This document shows positions 1 to 6,554 of a DNA stretch of 19,808 nucleotides, piece by piece (the stretch's first letter is position 1; each line of letters begins with the position of its first letter). Made by a program: the position numbers and the translations under genes. The DNA is from Paracoccus denitrificans (GTDB lineage: Bacteria > Pseudomonadota > Alphaproteobacteria > Rhodobacterales > Rhodobacteraceae), in assembly GCA_005768755.1 (NCBI GenBank), contig VAFL01000033.1, forward strand, positions 1-19,808. The letters are read 5' to 3'. The notes under the pieces are model-generated. The model worked only from the letters and a program-made list of their open reading frames with translations, made no database searches and had not been told where the DNA came from.

Positions 1-1
1 G

Positions 2-277
2 AAGGGCGGCGTGGCCGCAATGACCCTTCCGGCCGCGCGCGAGCTGGCGCGGTCCGGCATCCGCGTCATGACCATTGCGCCGGGCCTGTTTGAAACCGCG
101 ATGAGCGCCGGCCTGTCGCCCGATGCCCGCACCGTGCTGGAGGCTGGGCTGCCATTTCCTTCGCGCATGGGTCGGCCTGATGAGTTCGCCATGCTGGTCC
201 AGCAGATCGTCGAAAATCAACTTCTCAACGGCGAGGTCATTCGCATCGACAGCGCCGTCCGTCTGGCTCCGAAATGA
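2..277 (+). CDS. 3-hydroxyacyl-CoA dehydrogenase, SDR family, C-terminal part (5' end outside window)
   Basis: This is the C-terminal third of a short-chain dehydrogenase. The frame is open to the left edge, and the first full codon (AAG) fits the lysine of the SDR catalytic YxxxK motif, since KGG and a helix reading MTLPAARELA follow directly. The segment IRVMTIAPGLFETAM, the PFPSRMGRPDEFAMLV stretch and the ending NGEVIRIDSAVR are typical of the type II 3-hydroxyacyl-CoA dehydrogenase (HSD17B10-like) branch, which oxidises 3-hydroxyacyl-CoA to 3-ketoacyl-CoA with NAD+. The GTG at 11 is internal and not a true start. The stop overlaps the Shine-Dalgarno region of the next gene, so it is co-transcribed with the hydratase and ligase. 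I infer that it performs the dehydrogenation step of a side-chain beta-oxidation pathway. The catalytic Tyr and Ser and the Rossmann region lie outside the window. Confidence 0.88.
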   Translation, partial: KGGVAAMTLPAARELARSGIRVMTIAPGLFETAMSAGLSPDARTVLEAGLPFPSRMGRPDEFAMLVQQIVENQLLNGEVIRIDSAVRLAPK

Positions 278-285
278 GGGATCAT

Positions 286-992
286 ATGACCAAAGGCACC
301 TATACTGAAGGCCGCATCGACGGTCGCATCGCCGAGCTGGCACTGACCCGGCCCGAGAAACGTAACGCAATGTCCGACAGCCAGATGGCGGAAATCGAGG
401 CATTTTATGCCTCGCTGCCCGCGACGGTCCGGGTCGTCGTCCTGCACGGGCGGGGCGGGCATTACTGTTCGGGCCTGGATCTGGCCGAACATGTCTCTCG
501 CACGGCGGAAGAAAGCGTCCACCATTCCCGCAACTGGCAGCGGGTCATGGACATGATCCAGTATGGCGGCACTGTCACCATCAGTGCCATGACCGGCGCG
601 GTGATCGGCGGTGGGCTGGTCGGCGCGGCATCTTTGTCGGCGGCGGCGCCTCCGTCCGCGTGGGGCGCATCATCGGTCCGGATCGGATGGTCGAGATGAT
701 GCTGACGGGCCGCAAATACGATGCCGAACAGGGTCTGCGCCTTGGCTTGACCCATTACACCGTCGGCGAAGGCGAAGCGCTGCCGAAGGCTCGCGAACTG
801 GCCGAAACCATCGCCGGCAATGCGCCCATGTCCAACTATTTCATGGTTCAAGCCCTTCCGCGCATCCACGACATGGCCCGTAGCGACGGTTTCTTCGCCG
901 AAAGCCTTGCCGCCGCACTCGTCCAGACCACCCCCGATGCGGCCGAAGGCCTGAACGCATTTCTGGAAAAACGTCAGCCCACGTTCCGCTGA
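286..992 (+). pseudogene. enoyl-CoA hydratase/isomerase (crotonase) disrupted by an internal frameshifting deletion
   Basis: The N-terminal half (from ATG 286, preceded by GAGGG; an in-frame ATG also lies at 274) reads as a crotonase: RIAELALTRPEKRNAMS, then VVVLHGRGGHYCSGLDLAE (oxyanion-hole loop) and AMTGAVIGGGL. At about 619-624 the family match jumps to another frame, which reads RGIFVGGGASVRVGRIIG and continues to a normal crotonase end (GLNAFLEKRQPTFR, stop at 992). In crotonases about 24 residues lie between GGGL and this GIF-type motif, including both catalytic glutamates. Those residues are absent, so roughly 70-80 nt were lost, and the frame change requires a length of 3n+1. Total length (about 236 codons) is short of the usual 255-265. 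Its partners suggest it hydrated an aryl-enoyl-CoA. An assembly error is possible but would have to remove a whole segment, not one base. Confidence 0.85.
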
Positions 993-1005
993 AAACGCTG
1001 AAAGC

Positions 1006-1011
1006 AGGAGG
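1006..1011 (+). promoter_or_regulatory. ribosome binding site of the CoA ligase gene
   Basis: AGGAGG lies 5 nt before the ATG at 1017 and sits in the 24-nt gap after the broken hydratase. It fixes the ligase start and lets the ligase be translated independently of the disrupted upstream gene. Confidence 0.75.
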
Positions 1012-1016
1012 TACTG

Positions 1017-2891
1017 ATGAACAAGATAGAGATCCCGCCGACCACGCCCGACAATTTCCGCGAGCGTGCGGAATGGGCACGGGCGCGGACCTTGCCTGAA
1101 TACAGACCGCACAAGGTTCAACGCAATGATCGTGCAGACGGCACGATCATCCTGCGTTCCGGCTATGAACTCGGCGAATATGCAAAGAAGACGGGCGATT
1201 GGCTGCACCGCTGGGCCGACGAGGCACCTTACCGCGTCGCGCTCGCTGAACGGGAAGGACCAGGCTGGCGCAATGTGACCTACGCCGACCTGCTACGTTT
1301 CGTCCAGCGGACGGCCTCGGCGCTGCTGGCACGAGGGATGGGCGCAGAGGACTGCATCGTCATAATGTCCGGCAACAGCATTGATCACCTGATCCTGTCA
1401 CTGGCCGCGCAATATGTCGGCGTCCCTGTTGTGCCGCTGGCGGAACAGTATTCGCTGATCCCCGAGGCTCACGCGAGGCTGATTTATGTGTTGCAGAAGG
1501 TGCAGCCGCGCATGGCCTTCGTCGACGATGCCGCGCGCTATGCCGGTGCGCTGGCGCTGTCGGAACTGGAAGGGGTTGAGATCGTCACCAGCTGCCCGGC
1601 GGGAATCGGGCGTGACCTGAGCTCTTTCGGCGATTTTCTGTCCCATGACCTGCATCCGGGGCTGGGGGCCGCACATGAGGCGGTTGGTCCTGACACGCTC
1701 GCCAAGATCCTGTTCACCTCGGGCTCCAGCGGTGATCCCAAAGGGGTGCTGACCACGCATAGAATGCTTTGCGTCAACCAGATGCAGATGGGAAGTATCA
1801 TGCCCTATATCACAGCGGTTCCGCCAAGGATCACCGACTGGTTACCGTGGAACCATGTCTTCGGCGGCAACAGCAACACAAATATGATGCTGTCCAATGG
1901 CGGCACGCTGCATATCGACAGCGGCAAGCCGACAGGCGCGGGCTTTGCCGCGACGCTGTCAAATCGCGACGCCTATCCGGGGACGCTCGCGTTCAATGTA
2001 CCGGTCGGCTATGCGATGCTGGTTGACGCGCTTGAGCAGGATGCGGGCCTGCGGCATCGCCTGCTGAAAGACTTGGACCTGATCTTCTACGCCGGTGCCT
2101 CGCTTCCGCAGAATGTCTGGGACGCGATAGAGCGTATGATGATCGAGGTGCGGGGCGGCTTGCCGATGATGGCCTCAAGTTGGGGGCTCACGGAGACCGC
2201 GCCCTCCTGCGTCATGGTCCATGAACCCATCGGGCGGTCGGGTGTGATCGGCGTGCCGCTGCCGGGGGTCGAGTTGAAACTGATCCCCGATGATGATCTG
2301 CGCTGCGAAATCCGCGTGCGCGGCCCCAATGTCATGCCCGGCTATTTCAACGACGCCGAGCGCACCGCCAAGGCGTTCGATGAGGAGGGCTTCTTCATCA
2401 CCGGCGATGCAGTGCGCTTCGTCGACCCCGACGACATGAACCAGGGCCTGATCTTCGATGGGCGTGTGTCCGAAGATTTCAAGCTGGATACCGGCACCTG
2501 GGTGCAGGCCGGCAACCTGCGCATGAATGTGCTGAAGGCTCTGGCCGGGCAGGTGCAGGACGTGGTGATCTGCGGCCACGACCGGGGCGAAGTGGGCCTG
2601 CTTGTCTTCCCGACGCCCGGCACCGCCACGCCCGACAACACCACGCGCGGCGCCGTGACCGATGATCGCCTGAAAGCCCGGATCGAGGCGGGGCTGCGCG
2701 AAATGAATGCCGGCGTCACCGGCTCGGCCAAGCGGATCACGCGGGCGCTTGTTCTGGCCGAACCGCCATCCGTCGAGGGGCAGGAGGTCACCGACAAGGG
2801 ATCCCTGAACATTAACAAGATCCTGAAGCGCCGGGCCGATTTGCTGGAACGGCTTTACGACAACGAAGACCCGGCGCTGATCCGCGTCTGA
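1017..2891 (+). CDS. feruloyl-CoA synthetase-like acyl/aryl-CoA ligase (ANL superfamily)
   Basis: The 624-aa product is an adenylate-forming ligase that activates a carboxylic acid to its CoA thioester through an acyl-AMP. The phosphate-binding loop FTSGSSGDPKGVLTTHRM lies near residues 233-250. It is followed by the feruloyl-CoA-synthase-type stretch DWLPWNHVFGGNSNTNMM, then LDLIFYAGASLPQNVWD, SWGLTETAPS (adenine-binding region), EEGFFITGDAVRFVDP with the ribose-binding aspartate, and FDGRVSEDFKLDTGTWV as the hinge into the C-terminal domain. A late LNINKIL segment may carry the catalytic lysine. The overall pattern and length are those of the Fcs group, which accepts hydroxycinnamates, although substrate cannot be fixed by reading. 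The start at 1017 has a strong AGGAGG. It appears intact and is followed 11 nt later by the amidohydrolase, as expected within one operon. Confidence 0.88.
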   Translation: MNKIEIPPTTPDNFRERAEWARARTLPEYRPHKVQRNDRADGTIILRSGYELGEYAKKTGDWLHRWADEAPYRVALAEREGPGWRNVTYADLLRFVQRTASALLARGMGAEDCIVIMSGNSIDHLILSLAAQYVGVPVVPLAEQYSLIPEAHARLIYVLQKVQPRMAFVDDAARYAGALALSELEGVEIVTSCPAGIGRDLSSFGDFLSHDLHPGLGAAHEAVGPDTLAKILFTSGSSGDPKGVLTTHRMLCVNQMQMGSIMPYITAVPPRITDWLPWNHVFGGNSNTNMMLSNGGTLHIDSGKPTGAGFAATLSNRDAYPGTLAFNVPVGYAMLVDALEQDAGLRHRLLKDLDLIFYAGASLPQNVWDAIERMMIEVRGGLPMMASSWGLTETAPSCVMVHEPIGRSGVIGVPLPGVELKLIPDDDLRCEIRVRGPNVMPGYFNDAERTAKAFDEEGFFITGDAVRFVDPDDMNQGLIFDGRVSEDFKLDTGTWVQAGNLRMNVLKALAGQVQDVVICGHDRGEVGLLVFPTPGTATPDNTTRGAVTDDRLKARIEAGLREMNAGVTGSAKRITRALVLAEPPSVEGQEVTDKGSLNINKILKRRADLLERLYDNEDPALIRV

Positions 2892-2902
2892 GGAGACAGA
2901 AC

Positions 2903-3997
2903 ATGGTAGATTTCGCAAAAGTCCGCGCCATCGACATCCACACCCATGCCGAAGAACCCTGTGGCTGCCATTCCGATGACGGATATGACGATCTGCAAAC
3001 CACGATGGCCAAGTATTTCGGCGCACCCTGGTCGCATCCGCCGACCATCGAACAGACAGCGGCCCATTACCGCGAACAGAATATCGCCGCGGTGATCTTC
3101 CCCGTCGATGCCGAGCGAGAGACCGGCTATCGCCGCTATTCCAACGATCAGGTGCTGGAGGAGGTGGCCCAGCACAGTGACGTGCTGATCCCCTTCGCCT
3201 CGATCGACCCGTGGAAGGGCAAGATGGCCGTGCGCGAGGCCCGTCGCCTGATCGAGGAACATGGCGTCCGTGGCTTCAAGTTCCATCCGACCATGCAGGG
3301 CTTCTATCCCAATGACCGCATGGCCTATCCCTTCTACGAAATGCTGGCCGAACTTGGCGCGGTGGGCCTGTTCCATACCGGCCAGACCGGCGTCGGATCG
3401 GGGATGCGCGGCGGCAACGGGATGCGGCTGAAATTCTCCAACCCGATATATCTGGATGATGTGGCGGTCGATTTCCCCGAGATGAACATCATTGCGGCGC
3501 ACCCGTCCTTCCCGTGGCAGGAGGAGGCGCTGGCCGTCGCCCAGCACAAGCCGAACGTCTATATCGACCTGTCCGGCTGGTCGCCGAAATATTTCCCGCC
3601 GATCCTCGTGCAATACGCCAACACCATCCTGAAGAAGAAGATGCTGTTCGGGTCCGACTGGCCGATGATCTCGCCCGAGAAATGGCTGGACGCCTTCGAC
3701 AAGGCCGATGGGGGAGGCACCATGACAACGTATCCATTTAACGCGCCCGTCGCCGATATCCTGCGCTCGCTAAATATGGCAGCACGCGATCTGCCTGGCT
3801 GGGATGCCGAGACGTCGACCGAGATTGTCAGCCATTTTGCCGACTTCGCCCAAGGCGTCATCGCGCCGTTGGATGAGGTCGGGGACCGTCAGGGCTGCCG
3901 ATTGGAAAATGGCAGGTTGCGGCTGCCGGACGGCTTTGCCGAGGCCTTTTCGCAACTGGCGGGCGCGGGCTGGCAGGGGCTCTGCCTACCTGAGTAA
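2903..3997 (+). CDS. amidohydrolase-2 family hydrolase, C-terminally truncated and fused in frame to the start of an acyl-CoA dehydrogenase
   Basis: Residues 1 to about 267 are a metal-dependent hydrolase of the amidohydrolase-2 (ACMSD-like TIM barrel) family. Metal-ligand motifs are visible: IDIHTH (His13, His15), GFKFHPTMQGF, IIAAHPSFPW and LFGSDWPM. In hydroxycinnamate clusters with ligase, hydratase and dehydrogenase, such a protein hydrolyses the aryl-beta-ketoacyl-CoA to a benzoate and acetyl-CoA; I infer the same role here. The start follows AGGAGA overlapping the ligase stop. After SPEKWLDAFDKAD, where the family normally adds a last helix of about 20-25 residues, the frame instead reads through a GGGGAGG ribosome site and into residue 274, the initiator Met of the next gene. 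It then ends at a TAA within that gene. The fused tail has acyl-CoA dehydrogenase sequence and no role for the hydrolase; activity is uncertain. Confidence 0.82.
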   Translation: MVDFAKVRAIDIHTHAEEPCGCHSDDGYDDLQTTMAKYFGAPWSHPPTIEQTAAHYREQNIAAVIFPVDAERETGYRRYSNDQVLEEVAQHSDVLIPFASIDPWKGKMAVREARRLIEEHGVRGFKFHPTMQGFYPNDRMAYPFYEMLAELGAVGLFHTGQTGVGSGMRGGNGMRLKFSNPIYLDDVAVDFPEMNIIAAHPSFPWQEEALAVAQHKPNVYIDLSGWSPKYFPPILVQYANTILKKKMLFGSDWPMISPEKWLDAFDKADGGGTMTTYPFNAPVADILRSLNMAARDLPGWDAETSTEIVSHFADFAQGVIAPLDEVGDRQGCRLENGRLRLPDGFAEAFSQLAGAGWQGLCLPE

Positions 3998-5206
3998 TAT
4001 GGCGGCGCAGGAATGGACAAAATGATCGGGGCCGCCGTCTCGGAAATTCTGTCGGGTGCAAATCATGCGTTCCAGATGTCGACAAGCCTTGCGTCTGGTG
4101 CAGCTGATGTGATCCTGCATTTTGGAACAGAGGATCAAAGGTCGCGAATTATTCCGCAGCTTGCGTCAGGCGAGTGGTTGGCGACGATGGCGCTGACCGA
4201 ATCCGGCGCTGGTTCGGATCTGAGCTTGATCCGAACCAGCGCCGTGCGTGATGGCGATGTCTGGCGGATTCATGGCGAGAAGATCTTCATCTCTGGTGGT
4301 GATCAGGACATGTCCGGTGGAATCCTGCATCTGGTGCTGGCCCGAAGCGGACCCCTCGATTCCGGGATCAAGGGCTTGTCACTGTTTCTTTGCCCGTCGG
4401 ATATCAAAGGGGCGCGGAACGCGATTAGCGTAACCCGGATCGAAGAAAAACTGGGGCTGCACGGATCACCCACCTGTCAGCTTTCTTTCGACGGTGCGCA
4501 GGCTGAACTGATCGGAGAGGAAGGCGGGGGGCTGACGGCGATGTTCACGATGATGAATCACGCCCGGCTCGACGTGGCGCTACAAGGTGTGGCCCATGCC
4601 GCTCGGGCAGCCGATCTGGCGCGCTGCTATGCGGCCGAGCGCTGGCAGGGCAGGACGGGCGACGGCCAGACAGTTACCATCGATCAACATGCCGATGTCG
4701 CACGCATGATCTCGGAATGTGATTGGCTGGCTAAGGCAGGGCGTCACCTGTGTCATCTGACATACGCAGCCATCGCAATTGGCCAGGGTGATTTTGCGGA
4801 TTTCATGACGCCGATCTGCAAATATGCCTGCACCGAAGCCGGCGTTCGGGCGGCCGATATGGCGATCCAGGTCATGGGGGGATATGGCTATCTGCGCGAA
4901 TACCGGGCCGAACAGAATTGGCGCGATGCGCGAATTTGCACTATCTATGAAGGCACGAATGGCATTCATGCCAGGATGACCGTGACGCGGGGGCTGTCAT
5001 TCAACGGTGGTGCCGGTGTCAGCGCCTTCACCGGTTTCCTGCGCGGGTCCGGTTCCGAACTCGCGGATAGAGCGACGGAATGGCAGGCGAAAGCTGACGC
5101 AGTTCGTGCAATGGATGATCCTTCATATGCCGCCCATGACTTCATGGTGCTGACCTGTCAACTGGCGCTGCACGCCGCAGCAGCGCGGCTTGTCGTGGTC
5201 GACTGA
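3722..5206 (+). pseudogene. acyl-CoA dehydrogenase broken by an in-frame TAA and lacking its C-terminus
   Basis: The gene starts at ATG 3722 behind GGGGAGG (3711-3717). Its first 91 codons read as the N-terminal helical region of a long (about 590 aa) acyl-CoA dehydrogenase, including ADFAQGVIAPLDEVGDRQG and GWQGLCLPE. Codon 92 (3995-3997) is TAA, and the very next codons continue the family motif, giving PE-stop-YGGAG where PEEYGGAG is expected: a single GAA to TAA change with no frameshift. The rest is a good dehydrogenase: LTESGAGSDLSLIRT, IFISGGDQDMS, EEKLGLHGSPTCQLSFDGAQ, MFTMMNHARLDVALQGVAHA, QVMGGYGYLREYRAEQNWRDARI and IYEGTNGI, whose Glu (codon 4949-4951) corresponds to the catalytic base. 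The frame ends at 5206, probably 60-100 residues early. Reinitiation at ATG 4013 or 4022 would yield an incomplete protein. It would have introduced the 2,3-double bond into an aryl-propionyl-CoA. Confidence 0.86.
4205..4243. repeat. perfect 16-bp inverted repeat with 7-nt loop inside the acyl-CoA dehydrogenase gene
   Basis: The left arm GGCGCTGGTTCGGATC (4205-4220) and right arm GATCCGAACCAGCGCC (4228-4243) are exact reverse complements around the loop TGAGCTT. They sit in the codons of the conserved SGAGSDLSLIRTSA segment. No T-run follows, so it is not a typical terminator; it may be chance or a by-product of gene decay. Confidence 0.6.
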
Positions 5207-5253
5207 CGGCAGAGATCGAGCGTCTGCTGTGTCGGTGCTTCGCAAGACAGCGT

Positions 5254-5468
5254 TCAATTGCGGTCGGTTGAGATTCTTAATTCGTCGAATCGGGCAAAAT
5301 CAAAAGCCGCTTCCTGCCCGAGCAGCTTTCTCGCCGCACTGAGCCAGAACTCACCCCGAATACCATCTTGATGATCCGTGCGGCGTCGATGGATCTATCG
5401 TAGCGGCGTGCCAGTTCGGTCGTCAAGCTTGGCACCTTACTGTAGCCGCGCTTGCTCGTGTACTGCAT
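5254..5468 (-). pseudogene. unrecognised small gene, possibly frameshifted
   Basis: A leftward frame opens at 5468 (MQYTSKRGYSKVPSLTTELARRYDRSIDAARIIKMV) and would stop at 5277. Around 5348-5362 a one-base frame change would instead give GEFWLSAARKLLGQEAAFDFARFDELRISTDRN, ending at 5254. That version looks more like a helical protein than the unshifted tail. I recognise no family. It lies in the 388-nt stretch between the truncated dehydrogenase and the first island gene, so it could be the edge gene of the island or a remnant. There is no clear Shine-Dalgarno and no experimental support. Confidence 0.25.
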
Positions 5469-5594
5469 GGTCGGGCCTTCCGAAGATGACGGTTAACTCC
5501 ATCAGAAAGCACTGTTTTTGCTCCGAATTCACTACACTTGAGGGCGCCCCCGAGCGATGCTGCATCAACGACAGGATGCACCCGGAGCAACGAC
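5469..5594. other. leader of the first island gene; nothing else recognised
   Basis: This stretch holds no gene I can support. It ends with GGAG (5584-5587), 7 nt before the ATG at 5595. No tRNA, integrase core site or insertion-sequence end is visible, so the exact left junction of the island, somewhere after 5206, cannot be placed. Confidence 0.4.
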
Positions 5595-5780
5595 ATGACC
5601 CGCAAGCCCGCCCGAACCAATGACGCCATGCTGGCCCGGTTGCAGGCCTTCAGCGACGACCACTTCGGCGCCGACCCGGAGCAGGTGAACTGGAGCCATC
5701 TCGGCAGCCTCGAATATCAGGCCCATCTTCTGAAGCAGATCAGCGACTTCGCCTTCGGAGAGGGCGAACACGCGGCCTGA
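5595..5780 (+). CDS. small hypothetical protein of the DUF3489 cassette
   Basis: This 61-residue protein reads MTRKPARTNDAMLARLQAF, continues with an acidic middle (DDHFGADPEQVNW) and ends in QISDFAFGEGEHAA. It has no membrane segment and no motif I can assign a function to. The start at 5595 is preferred over the in-frame ATG at 5538 because GGAG lies 7 nt upstream. It is followed 96 nt later by the DUF3489 gene on the same strand. From memory, such small proteins travel with DUF3489, DUF2924 and a recombinase in alphaproteobacterial islands. The role is unknown; the gap to the next gene contains a short CCCCG/CGGGG hairpin. Confidence 0.6.
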   Translation: MTRKPARTNDAMLARLQAFSDDHFGADPEQVNWSHLGSLEYQAHLLKQISDFAFGEGEHAA

Positions 5781-5876
5781 TGCCACTGCGGGTACCGACC
5801 GCTGAGCCCCGCATAGCCGGGGCCCGCCTCCGTAGAAGCCGACCGCAGCACGCGGCGGCGATGCACGGAGCCAGCC

Positions 5877-6554
5877 ATGACGAAGCTCACCGACACCCAG
5901 ACCCTGATCCTGACACGCGCCAGCGCCCGGCCGGGCAATCTCGCCCAGCCGCTGCCCGAGGGGCTGCATGGCGCCGCCGCGAAGATGGCCATCGGGCGGA
6001 TGATCAAGCTCGGCTGGATCGAGGAGGTCGACGCCAATCTCCGGCGCAAAGAGCCGTTCTGGCGCGAGACCGGCGACGGGCATGGCACGACGCTGATCGC
6101 GACGGAGGCCGGGCTGGACGCCATCGGTATCGACCCGCTGGTGGTGAAGACCATGGCGGGTCTGCGGGATGCCAAGCCCGAAGCCATCGCCGCCGCCCAG
6201 CGCCCCGGCACCAAACAGGCGCAGCTGATCGCCATGCTGCAGGCGCCGGAAGGCGCGAGTATCGCGGAGATCGCCGAGGCGACAGGCTGGCAGCACCATA
6301 GCATCAGGGGCGCCATTTCCGGATCGCTGAAGAAGAAGCTGGGGCTGGAGGTGACATCTTATAAGATTGCGACAAGAGGGCGGGTATACAGCCTTCCATT
6401 CAGCGATAAGTGGAATTTGTACATAACCGTCAGCCGACTTGAATATCCAATTCCTGCTGCAATTTTTCTGGCCGAAAGGGTGAAAGGGACCGCAGTGTTA
6501 TCAACTGCCGTTCACCTGAAGGCGTTCTGGCATGCCCCAAATGGCTCGAGATAG
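5877..6554 (+). CDS. DUF3489 domain protein with an unrelated C-terminal extension
   Basis: Residues 1-90 (MTKLTDTQTLILTRASARPG onward) and the DUF3489 core (KQAQLIAMLQAPEGASIAEI, EATGWQHHSIRGAISGSLKKKLGL, ending RGRVYSLP near residue 175) identify the family. The core resembles a winged-helix DNA-binding fold, but its role is unknown. ACGGAG lies 7 nt before the ATG. Members normally stop just after the GRVY segment. Here about 50 further residues are read from DNA of lower GC, and the final 54 nt overlap the convergent DUF262 gene. I take the tail to be an artefact of a junction near 6380-6400. In related cassettes a DUF2924 gene and a serine recombinase usually follow; both are absent here, which fits replacement of that DNA. 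Confidence 0.75.
   Translation: MTKLTDTQTLILTRASARPGNLAQPLPEGLHGAAAKMAIGRMIKLGWIEEVDANLRRKEPFWRETGDGHGTTLIATEAGLDAIGIDPLVVKTMAGLRDAKPEAIAAAQRPGTKQAQLIAMLQAPEGASIAEIAEATGWQHHSIRGAISGSLKKKLGLEVTSYKIATRGRVYSLPFSDKWNLYITVSRLEYPIPAAIFLAERVKGTAVLSTAVHLKAFWHAPNGSR

Noticed and set aside
4013..5206. Independent acyl-CoA dehydrogenase gene starting at 4013
   Set aside because: The sequence just upstream, in the same frame across one TAA, encodes the missing N-terminal domain with its own start at 3722.
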